A DNA stretch of 64,000 nt from Tritrichomonas musculus (taxonomy: Eukaryota > Parabasalia > Tritrichomonadida > Tritrichomonadidae): assembly GCA_039105265.1 (NCBI GenBank), contig JAPFFF010000043.1, positions 806,001 through 870,000 of the forward strand, given 5' to 3'. Below the pieces are notes generated by a model. It was not told the origin of the DNA, searched no databases, and saw only the letters and a program-made list of their open reading frames with translations. Each line of letters starts with the position of its first letter. Position 1 is the stretch's first letter. The position numbers were made by a program, and so were the translations under genes. This document shows, in pieces, positions 11,301 through 20,372 of this stretch.

Positions 11301-13534
11301 ATACCAAAAATATTGAACTATATTTGAAGAAAGATTTCACTGACCCCATTGATGAAGTGAATTGGGACCCGTCAACTAACGCATTCAAATATATAATCGA
11401 CCAACAATATTATGAAGTACTCCCGAGACCAGATGCCGCGACAACCTTATATACTGATTACAATATAACATCATCTAAGGTCATTACGGCTGATAATATT
11501 ACTACCATGAGGAGTGATTTGAATGTACTCACTAACAACTTTGATGTAGTTAGTTATGATGTTAAAGATTTGACCAGTAGAGTGGATACATTAAATGCAG
11601 AAATGGGTGAGACTAAAAGAATTACTCAACACTTGCAAGATGATATCGACCAGGTTCGAATCGTATCAAATGTAGCCCTGGCATTTGGAGTCATCGGTAC
11701 GGCTGGTAGCATAGCCAATGTTGGATTGACGTTGTTTCGAACAGGGTTCACAATCACTAAAGCTGGTATAGATTCAACCATTGAAGGTATATCCCAAGGT
11801 GAGCAAGCTTTATATCATCTAGGTGATGGAAGCAACCTACCTCCATTAAAAATAGCAAGGTCAACTACAACTGATTTAACTCCAATCATAAATTGGTGCG
11901 ATGCAGATAAAGTTGCTGTCGAATATACTGATGATGTTAACAACCCCTCAACAACCATTACAACCTATAGAGATGCTATCGATTTATGCAACCACTTCAG
12001 GGAGTCATTGAAACCAGCATTTAGACTATTAGCTGAAAAAATAAATGAGGTTGAATTTAATACAACCCTACTTGATGATATCTATATTTCCAAAAATAAT
12101 TTAGTTAGAGATGACACTATTGATATTGTTGGTAAGCTAGTCAATAAGGATGTTCATCTTGAAGCTGAAGATGTGATTACAAATGGAACTATCAAAGTTA
12201 GGCTGATGTTAATGTTTATTAGCGAATTCAATGATATAGACTATGAGGAATATATTGTTACAATTACTATAGAGAATGGTAGTGTTAGTCAATATGAAGG
12301 TTGCGATTACTTCCCAACATGCACTCTCAATGATAAGATTATAATCATACCTAATCCCCAAAATGTTAAAGTCAATACTATTACTATCAAGGAGAATACT
12401 TGTGTTAGGAGGATGTCATTTACACCAAATGATTTAGCCTATACCTGTGACATAAATGCTCTTCATAATAAAATTGATGCTATCCATGAACAGACCAAAT
12501 CTAATGATGCTTCACTAGCTACAATCATAAACGAGTACCCCACGGTTGATGAGGTCAATGATGTCTTGAAGGAGTATGCATTAAAGAAAGATATACCTGA
12601 ACCTGTTGATTTAACCAATTATGCTATGAAAAGCATTATTCCAGAAATTATTGAGGGGCAAACAACTATTCAATTCAAAATCGTCAATAATACAATTCCT
12701 GATTTGGATTACGACACATATCATGAACTGATTGAGCAATATGGGTTGGATATTGTCTCATCAAACAATTTCTATACGGCTCATTATGTTCACATAGATT
12801 ATTCGTACAATGACGATGATGACGAACAACCCTCTCAGATAATTCGTATCGAAGGAAGTAATTCTGGTCTTTGGATACTGTATAGCTCCCATGAATTAAT
12901 CAATCCAGGAAGTGGTGAAACACCGGAAATTTTATCATGTTCAATAACCAAAAATATCGAACCAACAGACAAAAACGCTTATTCAGCAAGATATGTGTCG
13001 AACACTTTTGCTTTGAAAACAGATATCCCAGAACCAGTTGATTTGTCAAATTATGCATTAAAAAGTGATTATGATGAACTGAAGACAAGGATAGAAAATT
13101 TGGTAACTGAGAACACAAATTTGAAAGCAACCATAGAATCTTTTGAATCAAGATTAGCTGCATTAGCGAATAGATTAACGCGAATTAAGTATACATTCAG
13201 CGTACCAAATAGTACTAGCATTCGTTACCAATTCGAACAACCATTTGATGCATATGAGGCAACCCTCTATTTGACATATCATGAAAACAAAAATAATGTT
13301 GCCAGTGAAAAAGAAATTAAAATTAATATATCATTCAATGTTAAAAATACACCTACGTATGAATACCAATACGAACCAAATAAGATCTGGTTAAACAATA
13401 TTGAATTTCCATTAAATAGTAGCAATTTAATGGTCAATCCAACAGCTAATTTCATATTGATTGGTGGGTCATTCTTTTCATCAAATGGTATCTTAGCTGA
13501 AGATAATACCAAGAATGGAATACATTCATTATAA
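8375..13534 (+). CDS. Polinton giant fibre-like protein, 1719 aa
   Basis: The largest gene of the element. A hydrophobic segment around residues 438-461 (ICAGTFQLTLLLIIYGIKII) and another near 1108-1135 (VALAFGVIGTAGSIANVGL) look membrane-associated. Near residues 1400-1415 and 1545-1560 two copies of a motif, DIPEPVDLTNYAMKS and DIPEPVDLSNYALKS, resemble the short repeats common in phage tail fibres and trimeric adhesins. The second copy is followed by a coiled coil (about 1565-1600) and a beta-rich C-terminal domain. I infer a structural spike or fibre protein that could mediate attachment. The start ATG at 8375 gives a 16-bp divergent spacer to the 8358 gene. Confidence 0.75.
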   Translation: MSIVPYAFRCNEATKLKDKGLSIEVAEDDEGNEQFSFTREDGEPVAFNNIYSKAEVDQMALGKDFKIDSFKDLTITGGQSLPVFADGATNTQYCTTYNKLMELLRTNFNNLTKYIHDLNIDGVDLSDLANTDISLSQMNYIDNNNIIQPHNPSSINDVIKTYNSSNTSIQSLLSNMNGFVKKSGFENTDIYPNGQLNLFGSSLSNNLNATNNIKTYANLFTSLNTNNANLLQILNGLQNDISTASNSDITNLLNTLENMEYLVVLKINDRYEIRKVKCQKAPSGDDLPVEPTKYDVIVNPDDNKEYDIEDVDTLIENKSPISHDNMDKVINVVVKTSSFMLLLLKSTFSITGKLLSYTLSGVSSMSKVTYNTATSLMESLYFNSGYIWHYTVDTSGKLVRYLITFKDRVVDALPTIDSSTVHKVFDNFGSFIKWLQEPDNFLICAGTFQLTLLLIIYGIKIIFNEEKTYKKLSPMEHKLKFEEMKREHAAIAARLKKKAKPTPLSDEIDILTDDNPLLDVASVFVDTIDLVNNLCEAHNYVMDRLDEIPAGDSNFASEAGIDEFIITNKDVSSLTNTINNIECNLLVINVPDEQKQAFLSYNRPIFKIVLRKNVIYDSKGRYIKEFYIVSKNNKILCPVIKFDSYQNFCIINDSSLIATRSIGPADQNDLDGKFYIAFDKKLPFHPYKLFLNGELSIMNEYTPTLLKTDKPIKCKTIIADNALKLHKSDVHYFYKPSIIQDYIIQDEDYYKIIFEVPDDYTIPDQLEFKFTEHCFGNHWSLKWCADETHSNKGYWTGNNIQGRLNSKVITKWNLRPSKKTNDCYGCWITIKQTDLHESIITNEGNGLMHSLLKNYKHVFKIQMNDGTIRDGSEWNMTYAYENHLTDGLSNSLHPGYYGTIILYLSMDNTEGIRTDLIDKIYLDIYLGDSITGTRLSFKPDGFHAQKNGKVYVDVIPVLDTIEKISYEYSTTKINTDTKNIELYLKKDFTDPIDEVNWDPSTNAFKYIIDQQYYEVLPRPDAATTLYTDYNITSSKVITADNITTMRSDLNVLTNNFDVVSYDVKDLTSRVDTLNAEMGETKRITQHLQDDIDQVRIVSNVALAFGVIGTAGSIANVGLTLFRTGFTITKAGIDSTIEGISQGEQALYHLGDGSNLPPLKIARSTTTDLTPIINWCDADKVAVEYTDDVNNPSTTITTYRDAIDLCNHFRESLKPAFRLLAEKINEVEFNTTLLDDIYISKNNLVRDDTIDIVGKLVNKDVHLEAEDVITNGTIKVRLMLMFISEFNDIDYEEYIVTITIENGSVSQYEGCDYFPTCTLNDKIIIIPNPQNVKVNTITIKENTCVRRMSFTPNDLAYTCDINALHNKIDAIHEQTKSNDASLATIINEYPTVDEVNDVLKEYALKKDIPEPVDLTNYAMKSIIPEIIEGQTTIQFKIVNNTIPDLDYDTYHELIEQYGLDIVSSNNFYTAHYVHIDYSYNDDDDEQPSQIIRIEGSNSGLWILYSSHELINPGSGETPEILSCSITKNIEPTDKNAYSARYVSNTFALKTDIPEPVDLSNYALKSDYDELKTRIENLVTENTNLKATIESFESRLAALANRLTRIKYTFSVPNSTSIRYQFEQPFDAYEATLYLTYHENKNNVASEKEIKINISFNVKNTPTYEYQYEPNKIWLNNIEFPLNSSNLMVNPTANFILIGGSFFSSNGILAEDNTKNGIHSL

Positions 13535-13582
13535 GGAGGTAGGTACTCAACAAGTTAGTCATCAGCTAGCCAATCAAAAATA

Positions 13583-16500
13583 TTAAAACTTCATCGTCCT
13601 ATTAAATTGAGGGAGATTGATTTGCTGATACAATTTATTTTTGCGAAAACAATTGGCACCATCGAGTAGGTTAAATGTAATCTCCTCACCATTATACATG
13701 AGCTCATATAATTCTTCAACACTAATATTATGATGCTTACAATAATTGAGAATACATTGTTTAGGAACACCTTTCATTCTAATATGATATCCTTCGTTGC
13801 CATTCTCATCGACCAGTATATCTAGATATGATTTCTTACCAAGCGCTATCAGTTTACGTGAATGGACTTCGCCAACAGCACCATCAAATCTGTCGAAATC
13901 AATATGAAACTGACACATCTGCTTACCAATCAATTGTCTCCCATATTTTGAATTATATATTTTTGCGATGCGTTCAACATCATCTTCCATAATATGCATG
14001 CTATCAGTATCTTGATAATATATATTGATGCCGTGTTGCTCAGCCGTATTCATAACTCTATTCATAATATGCTTACTCCATGAGAGAACTGATGCCCCAA
14101 ATTGTGGTAGGTTGAAGTGATTATATATAGGCTTCATCTTCTTAACATAAACGTTGTTAATATTATCGGTTTCTGTAATCTCACTTATATAATTATAATT
14201 CCTCCAGATATAGTTATATATCTTCTCCTTGGGGACGGATTTAGTCTCGATTGGAATAGCTTTCAAAATAGACTTACCATATATACTATTGAGGAGCAGC
14301 TTAATAGTTTGCTCCAACGGATTACATGCTCGTTGGTATCTCAATCTAAGTCTAAATAATTTATCGATGAACTTATTTATAGTTGTATTGAAACCTTCAT
14401 TGAAATAGTATCCGCGAATGAACTCATAATCGAAATCATAAAACTCCATTAAATCCATGAATGCTATCTTGTCGATATAGAAATGGGTGACTGGATTGTT
14501 ATCAAATATCTTGCTACCATTATCATCCCGATGGAATACATGCCCAAATTTGTAATCAATATCACTCTTACATTTAATTTTTGTAATATTGATTTCTGCA
14601 AAAAACGTGTCATATCTCAACAGCTCTTCCTTCGAAACATTTGCGGGGATGATCTTAGGCTTGCCCTTGGGTACCCCATTCATAATTCTCATCGCAGATG
14701 GATATAAAGACACGGCATCGAAGTCTTGGATGCGCCCCTCTATGTATTGCTTATCATTATTCGCAGTCATTGTCCTACCTCCGCTTACACATCTCAGGAT
14801 AAAATTCTGGGGCTTACCACTCAACTCATAGCATCCATTAAAGCATCCATATCTCTTAGCGAAATCGTATCCAATAGCTGAGATAGATATATAGTTATGA
14901 ATGTTTAACATATTAATCTTGGTTTCATGAAATATTTTCATGAGGTCTTCATTAAATTTCTCCAAGCCCTTCATCAAAACTATGCAATCCTTCTTGCAAT
15001 AAAATTTCGCATATTTCATAATATCTATATTTAATGAGTCATACGCATCAGCTATCTTCGCATTTTCAATCAACTGTTTAAAATCTCGTGCAATCTCATG
15101 CAAAGATTTCTCATCTTTTTTCTCATCATAATATTGTATTTGGAATTCTAACGCTGGCACGATACAACGTTTAATATTATGTTCCGTATATAACTTATAA
15201 GCCATGATTTCCTTGTGGACATCTAAGTTGAACATGCTCGCGAATTTCCTCAAGGGCTTATTAATTAGAGAATAGCTGTTGCGGAACGTTAACGTTTTCA
15301 CAATCTTGTTATCGATATATTTGTTCATAATGATTTGTAATATAGTACCTGCTCGCTCAAGTATCTTGGGTTGCCAACCATATGTGTTCATGAAGAAGCA
15401 TGCATCATATTTTAGATTGTGAAAGTATGTTAATGATTGGTCCTGTAAATAATCTAATAGCTGTTCATTAATATTATCTCCTGTGAAAGATATACTGTGA
15501 ATATATGCACCATCTCTCCAAGCTGTACAATTTAGATATGGAACATGAGGAGACACCGTTGAGTTGGTTTCGTAATCGCTATAATAAATCCTACTCCATT
15601 GCTTACCGTAATTAGTATCTGTTTTGATAGGTTTGCAACATAGCTCCTCATCATAATTTAAATCGACATAGTCATTGAGATTATTATTGAATTCGGTCGT
15701 TGCTAATATATTTAATTCACAATTCTTAATCTCTCTAAATAAGTTTAAATCAAACATCTTACGTAGAATAATCATTGGAGTGGTACCTTCATTTTTATAT
15801 AGAGGGGTATCTTTATTAACACCCTTGATTAGAACTCTCCTATCAATTGGAATATGAGCAAATTTTTCATCGAGCTCATCTCTATGTTCCAAATAATATG
15901 TTGTCGCCATGATATTTTTATTAATCATGTAGTGATTCTTATATAGGAGTAGGTCGACAGTTCTCACGTAATCCTTTGCCCATGGTTTCTTTCGCGTATC
16001 AATTCTAACATTATATTGGTGGCGAGTATCTTTGGATTCATCGATACGTCGTATAATGAAGTGGCATTTGAATTCCTTGGCAACACTGATAATACGATTA
16101 CAAGGAACTCGCTTAGTCCTAATATAATTCCTCAAATGATTTATTTCATCTATCTCAAACACACCTGATTGAATACATGCATATACGAAGCAGTTGTCCT
16201 TATAATTATTTTTGTCTATGGAACTAAATATATGATAATCTGTCAAATCGATATTGCTCAAATTGATATATGGGAAAAATCCGCCATCATACATGTTTCT
16301 AAAATCTTCATCAATCTCAATCTCTTCATTATAAACTGTATTCGTATCAGGGTCCAATTTTTGTATCGAAAATGTGGTGGTCTTTTTGAACTTACTTTTA
16401 GTTACAAATAATGCTTCGTATCGAACGGGTATAAATGTGCTGTTGTAGTTGGGATTTACATCACTAGCATCTTCGATCAAATCAACGGTGCCTGCGATAT

Positions 16501-17113
16501 GACCAATCGTGTTATCAATCATCCATTTATCACTCAGGGTGAAATATTTATAGGTACCATCGAGTGAGTGAGCTTTGACAACAGGTCTCTCATCACCTTT
16601 CAAACTATAACATTTTCTCAACGCCTCACAAAATGCTAAACGTTTGTCTTCATCATCTCCTATCAACACATCAAATGATATCCTCCTATTCACGTATAAC
16701 ATATATTCGGTCATATATTTTTGGAAATTGCGTTTATTGACAACATCCTTGATTCGTTTCTCATATTGAATTCTCTCATCAGTCTTGGATTGATATAAGT
16801 TGATGGGGATGTTTAATATAAGCCTCTCCTCTAATGCGTTGTCGCGAATACTATTTTTATACTGATTACGTTGCTGAACTCGATTGATATGACTCGATTT
16901 GCTTTTACGAATGGTCGCGAATAATTTATTATCATCCTTATCAAATGCTCTAATATAATCATCAACGCAAACACCTCTCCTATTAATATGCATACTTATC
17001 AATCGATTCGATAACTCACCCTTCAACTCTCTCAACGATGCAGTTTTATTAGCGAATCCGGGTAACGATAAGATATCTCTTTTGGTGAGCTTACTCAATA
17101 ATTTATTTTTCAT
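13583..17113 (-). CDS. polB: Polinton protein-primed family B DNA polymerase, 1176 aa
   Basis: Contains a 3'-5' exonuclease domain (SDYETNS near residue 510, HNLKYDACFF, and YCKKDC) followed by the polymerase domain with motif A DFDAVSLYPSAM (near 796), motif B LLLNSIYGKS (near 940) and motif C DTDS (near 1035), as well as KKSYLD. Length and motif spacing fit the protein-primed polymerases of Polintons. This enzyme would replicate the element from its inverted-repeat ends with a protein primer. Residues 2-60 form an extra N-terminal domain (KLTKRDILSLPGF) also found in two other proteins of the element. It is divergent from the HNH gene at 17176. Confidence 0.95.
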   Translation of the reverse strand: MKNKLLSKLTKRDILSLPGFANKTASLRELKGELSNRLISMHINRRGVCVDDYIRAFDKDDNKLFATIRKSKSSHINRVQQRNQYKNSIRDNALEERLILNIPINLYQSKTDERIQYEKRIKDVVNKRNFQKYMTEYMLYVNRRISFDVLIGDDEDKRLAFCEALRKCYSLKGDERPVVKAHSLDGTYKYFTLSDKWMIDNTIGHIAGTVDLIEDASDVNPNYNSTFIPVRYEALFVTKSKFKKTTTFSIQKLDPDTNTVYNEEIEIDEDFRNMYDGGFFPYINLSNIDLTDYHIFSSIDKNNYKDNCFVYACIQSGVFEIDEINHLRNYIRTKRVPCNRIISVAKEFKCHFIIRRIDESKDTRHQYNVRIDTRKKPWAKDYVRTVDLLLYKNHYMINKNIMATTYYLEHRDELDEKFAHIPIDRRVLIKGVNKDTPLYKNEGTTPMIILRKMFDLNLFREIKNCELNILATTEFNNNLNDYVDLNYDEELCCKPIKTDTNYGKQWSRIYYSDYETNSTVSPHVPYLNCTAWRDGAYIHSISFTGDNINEQLLDYLQDQSLTYFHNLKYDACFFMNTYGWQPKILERAGTILQIIMNKYIDNKIVKTLTFRNSYSLINKPLRKFASMFNLDVHKEIMAYKLYTEHNIKRCIVPALEFQIQYYDEKKDEKSLHEIARDFKQLIENAKIADAYDSLNIDIMKYAKFYCKKDCIVLMKGLEKFNEDLMKIFHETKINMLNIHNYISISAIGYDFAKRYGCFNGCYELSGKPQNFILRCVSGGRTMTANNDKQYIEGRIQDFDAVSLYPSAMRIMNGVPKGKPKIIPANVSKEELLRYDTFFAEINITKIKCKSDIDYKFGHVFHRDDNGSKIFDNNPVTHFYIDKIAFMDLMEFYDFDYEFIRGYYFNEGFNTTINKFIDKLFRLRLRYQRACNPLEQTIKLLLNSIYGKSILKAIPIETKSVPKEKIYNYIWRNYNYISEITETDNINNVYVKKMKPIYNHFNLPQFGASVLSWSKHIMNRVMNTAEQHGINIYYQDTDSMHIMEDDVERIAKIYNSKYGRQLIGKQMCQFHIDFDRFDGAVGEVHSRKLIALGKKSYLDILVDENGNEGYHIRMKGVPKQCILNYCKHHNISVEELYELMYNGEEITFNLLDGANCFRKNKLYQQINLPQFNRTMKF

Positions 17114-17175
17114 TTATATATCATTAAAAATGGCCCGGTTTCAAAATCAACTCATTTTTTTATCGCGCTATCAAA
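17114..17175. promoter_or_regulatory. Divergent promoter region, polymerase and HNH genes
   Basis: 62 bp between the polB start (minus strand) and the HNH start (plus strand). Both coding strands show a T-rich run just before the start: CATTTTTAATGATATATAAATG for polB, read in two parts, and TTTTTTTATCGCGC ahead of the HNH ATG. This matches the start context seen before other genes of the element. Confidence 0.5.
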
Positions 17176-17901
17176 ATGTCTCACGATAATATCAATATTG
17201 ACCAATTATTGGAACGCATCAAATTACTTGAGGAGGAGAATGCTAGATTGAAGGCTACCCCTGATCTTGTCGATGTTGGTTGCAATACAGATGGACGCGG
17301 TGATGATGTATGTCCCACCGTTGAAAAGGATGAAGATGCTAAATGGTTCCCCCTCAAGAATTATGAAAACGAGTATGAGATATTGAACTGCTACCCTTAT
17401 CCAATTCGTAAGATAGCAACTGGTAGGATTGTTACTGAATTCAAAAATAAAACTAGCGGATACATCCAAGTATCTCTCAATGGTAGCTGTCAACAAAAAC
17501 ATAGACTTGTTGCACTACAATTCATATATAACGATGACCCTGTAAACAAAACTATCGTCGACCATATAGAGCAGGATAGGACATATTATCATGTAAAATG
17601 TTTACGATGGGTTTCGACTCAAGATAATAATAAAAATAGGAGTTCAACGAGAGGTATTGTATACGAGTATTTTGACGATATAGATGAAGATGCAATTGTC
17701 GTGAATAAATACGGTGACCACTTATTTGAGAACTATTATTATTTCGATAATAAGTTTTACTATTTCAACGGAGTACGTTACAGAGAATTATATATCAAAG
17801 AGAATAAATCAGGTGTTCTATTTGTTAGCATGAAGGATACTAAAAATAGAACTGTCAATGTATATGTAAATAGATTCAAGAAAATATATAACTTGAATTA
17901 G
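17176..17901 (+). CDS. Polinton HNH endonuclease with NUMOD4-like domain, 241 aa
   Basis: Starts with a short coiled coil (ERIKLLEEENARLK). Residues about 57-95 (WFPLKNYENEYEI then GRIVTEF) look like NUMOD4. Residues about 108-160 carry HRLVALQFI, VDHI and LRWVS, the HNH_3 signature seen in phage and large-DNA-virus homing endonucleases. It is the only nuclease in the element other than the integrase and polymerase exonuclease. It may be a selfish passenger, or may nick DNA for replication or spread. It lies divergent to polB. Confidence 0.8.
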   Translation: MSHDNINIDQLLERIKLLEEENARLKATPDLVDVGCNTDGRGDDVCPTVEKDEDAKWFPLKNYENEYEILNCYPYPIRKIATGRIVTEFKNKTSGYIQVSLNGSCQQKHRLVALQFIYNDDPVNKTIVDHIEQDRTYYHVKCLRWVSTQDNNKNRSSTRGIVYEYFDDIDEDAIVVNKYGDHLFENYYYFDNKFYYFNGVRYRELYIKENKSGVLFVSMKDTKNRTVNVYVNRFKKIYNLN

Positions 17902-17921
17902 TATTATTTTTGCGGAGCATA

Positions 17922-18926
17922 TTATTTGTTCTCCTCAATACTGATAATTCTAACAGGTTTACCATGTATCAATTCGAGGTTTCGCTTAGTCCTTGCGATT
18001 TGTTTAGCAGATTGTGCAAGCTTACCATTATTCTTTATATCTTTAAATATTTTTGAACGTGCATTCGATTCACGAATCAAGGCTTCCCTAGCGATAGCTT
18101 CCTCCTTTTCAGCAACATGCTTCTCCCAGTTAGCTTGTTTTATAGCAACACGCTTAGCTTTATTCTCCTTTCTACGTTGCTTTCTAGCTGCAGCTTTAGA
18201 ACTTTGAGCAGCTGCTATCAGTGCAGCCTTACGCTGCTTCTTAGACATATAATTTGCAGGTGGCTTGTATGGATCATATGATTCAGCCTCCTTCAATAGC
18301 CTATTGATTTCCTTCTCCTTATGCTCCTTCTCCCAGTTAGCTTGTTTTATAGCAGCACGCTTAGCTTTATTATCCTTCTTGCGTTGCTTTCGTTCAACTG
18401 CCCTACGAGCTCGTCTAGCTTTATCTTTGATACGTTCATATGCTTCCTGCAATCCCTGATCCGTGATGAGTTGTCGTCTTTGAGCACGTGCAGCCGCGAT
18501 GATAGCAGCCTTACGTTGCTTCTTAGACATATAATTTGCAGGTGGTGCGGATGAATCATTAGATGTATATTCAATAGCCTTAATATTGGATTTGGGTGGA
18601 GCTATCATCTTACGTTTAGTGGGATGAGGTGGTATATATGGTTGTGGATTACTTCGATATTTTTCGACATATTCCTTAACTTTGTAACCACGTTTCTTTT
18701 TGGTATATTGATGAACTCTCGCCCGAACGAAATCCTTGAGTTCGATCAATAAATAATTATATAAACTCTTGAATCCAGGCAGTTGAACAATCTCTCCCTT
18801 ATTTAGACTCAGTACAGTTTTATTCTGGGGTAGGTTGCAACTGGATGAGCCATGCTTCTTGGGAGGTGAGGTCTTGGGATATGAGTCATCATTTGGATCA
18901 TAATTGAAGTCATCACTATCACTCAT
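17922..18926 (-). CDS. Polinton basic, alanine-rich protein with LPGF domain, 334 aa
   Basis: Residues about 31-95 carry the element's shared N-terminal domain (LNKGEIVQLPGF then RGYKVKEYVEKY). The rest is strongly basic, with two copies of an approximately 75-residue unit that each begin PPANYMSKKQRKAA and continue with KAKRxAIKQANWEK. The composition is that of a DNA-binding or core protein, comparable in type to adenoviral core proteins, but no homology to those is claimed. The start at 18926 has the element's usual T-rich upstream context. Confidence 0.7.
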   Translation of the reverse strand: MSDSDDFNYDPNDDSYPKTSPPKKHGSSSCNLPQNKTVLSLNKGEIVQLPGFKSLYNYLLIELKDFVRARVHQYTKKKRGYKVKEYVEKYRSNPQPYIPPHPTKRKMIAPPKSNIKAIEYTSNDSSAPPANYMSKKQRKAAIIAAARAQRRQLITDQGLQEAYERIKDKARRARRAVERKQRKKDNKAKRAAIKQANWEKEHKEKEINRLLKEAESYDPYKPPANYMSKKQRKAALIAAAQSSKAAARKQRRKENKAKRVAIKQANWEKHVAEKEEAIAREALIRESNARSKIFKDIKNNGKLAQSAKQIARTKRNLELIHGKPVRIISIEENK

Positions 18927-18967
18927 TTAAACAAAAATAAAAATATGGTTCGATAAAATGTAATTAT

Positions 18968-19375
18968 TTAATTATTACAGTCATCTACTAAGGGTTCATC
19001 ATCAGGTGTCTCATTAATTGTCTCATTAATTGTCTCATTAACACTACAATCGATATTATCCGCATCTGGGGTATCCTCTTCCTCCTCTTCAAGCTCATCA
19101 AGATGTTCCTCGACATATCTCCTTAGTATCTCCATTTCATATTTTTTACGTAATCTATATTCACGTTGCTGTTGGCGTCTAGCAGCTCGTCGCTCGTCAT
19201 CATTAGCATACTTACATCTTCGCCCACGAGGCTTCTTAGATTCAGGTTCAACAGGTTCATCATCAATGTTATCAATCTTATTTAATACATCACTCGATTT
19301 CGATTTAACAATTGTCCCGGTGACGGATGGAAGTTGATTAGTAATAGTTGGGCTATCTACTTGCGATTCACTCAT
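18968..19375 (-). CDS. Polinton basic-region, bZIP-like protein, about 135 aa
   Basis: The frame opens at 19438, but the Met at 19375 (MSESQVDS) has the expected upstream context and avoids overlap with the next gene. The protein has a KKPRGRR patch, then a strongly basic helix (RRAARRQQQREYRLRKKYE) followed by an acidic helix and an Asp/Glu-rich tail with repeated NETI words. The basic-then-amphipathic arrangement resembles a bZIP DNA-binding domain, but the leucine heptads are weak. A role in element transcription or packaging is only a guess. Confidence 0.6.
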   Translation of the reverse strand: MSESQVDSPTITNQLPSVTGTIVKSKSSDVLNKIDNIDDEPVEPESKKPRGRRCKYANDDERRAARRQQQREYRLRKKYEMEILRRYVEEHLDELEEEEEDTPDADNIDCSVNETINETINETPDDEPLVDDCNN

Positions 19376-19421
19376 TTGCTTATCGAGAAAAAATATTATA
19401 TAAAAAATAATCGACGCATAT

Positions 19422-19880
19422 TTATACGAAGCAATCATCCTTTATATCGCTATCATCGAATTCAATTTTGAACTGGTCGCGAATACATTTGATATTATGT
19501 TTGTTGACGCATTCAAGAACGTGACATGGATAGTATGGGGTGTCCATATATGTTTGCATTGTGAGTTCTATGATAAGGACGTATAGCTTATCCTTGCTAT
19601 CGAATTTGCAGTTGAATGATACTATAATCGAATCCCCAAACAATTTAATGATTTTATTATAGTTGATGAATACATTATTTTTCTTATTATTAGATTCGAG
19701 TGTGATGAATAAAGGTTTGCAACAATATTTGTCAAACTTATTTTTAAATACTTTCTCCCCCTCGAAATAGATGACAGCCTTTACAAACTTGTTGTTCTTA
19801 TATGTATCATTGATAAATGAAACGAGCTTGGTTGGTGAGTAGAAGTTATTGTTAGTGTCTACGATTGAATCAACAGACAT
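19422..19880 (-). CDS. Polinton small protein of unknown function, 152 aa
   Basis: Complete open frame starting MSVDSIVDTNNNFYSPTKLV, with mixed alpha/beta composition and no recognised motif. Its 3' end lies just upstream of the bZIP-like gene. The start has the T-rich context (TTTATTTTTTATCC then ATAAATG). Confidence 0.6.
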   Translation of the reverse strand: MSVDSIVDTNNNFYSPTKLVSFINDTYKNNKFVKAVIYFEGEKVFKNKFDKYCCKPLFITLESNNKKNNVFINYNKIIKLFGDSIIVSFNCKFDSKDKLYVLIIELTMQTYMDTPYYPCHVLECVNKHNIKCIRDQFKIEFDDSDIKDDCFV

Positions 19881-20372
19881 TTATATTAGGATAAAAAATA
19901 AAATAATTTTGGACATGTGATATAAAAAATATTTTTGAAAAATTTTGGGTATATAGAGCGAGCAGGAACTGCGTTCTATATGTATGATGGAATATGATTG
20001 GAACAGTTTAAATAGTAAATCGAAAACATATATGTGTTAGCGCTAACTGGTATAGTTGTTGGATCATGAAGCATGTCTCCCAGCTTCGGCGGCAGGCATG
20101 AGTTCGATTCGCTGCCATACCGATTTTTCGTATTATTTTCGGTCCATATTTGTGATAGAGCCCTAGCGAACTAAACACCTTGTGGTAAGCTATTACTTGT
20201 GGATTATGGATAATACGAAGCATTGTCGGCAATGCAAACCCAAACCAGCTCCTGTAATTGGATACAGATATTTTCCTTGGGGGATTGATATATAATCCCG
20301 GGTACGTATGTTGGTTCCTCGAGAGAATGCACTACGCATCCAGTTACGGGGTTGGTTTTTGCATTTTTATTT
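19881..20372. other. Longest non-coding gap of the Polinton, hairpin-rich
   Basis: About 490 bp without a gene, less AT-rich than other spacers. It contains several potential hairpins: 19951-19981 (ATATAGA/TCTATAT with inner GCAG/CTGC), 20049-20121 (tRNA-like), GCATTG-TCGG-CAATGC near 20220-20236, and GGGATT/AATCCC near 20281-20300. This suggests a structured RNA, an origin, or a packaging or regulatory region rather than a simple spacer. Confidence 0.55.
20049..20121 (+). ncRNA. tRNA-like sequence with Pol III features inside the Polinton
   Basis: The 73-nt segment begins GGTATAG and ends CCATACC (six of seven acceptor-like pairs). It carries a B-box-like GAGTTCGATTC at the tRNA-appropriate place and TAGTTGTTGG like an A box. 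It is followed two bases later by TTTTT at 20124-20128, a typical Pol III terminator. A CATGTCT/AGGCATG hairpin occupies the middle, so a standard anticodon arm and T stem are not formed. It may be a decayed tRNA, a tRNA-derived primer-like RNA or another Pol III transcript. Moderately supported. Confidence 0.4.

Noticed and set aside
20049-20121. Calling the Polinton segment a functional tRNA
   Set aside because: No proper anticodon arm or T stem can be formed; kept only as a tRNA-like element.
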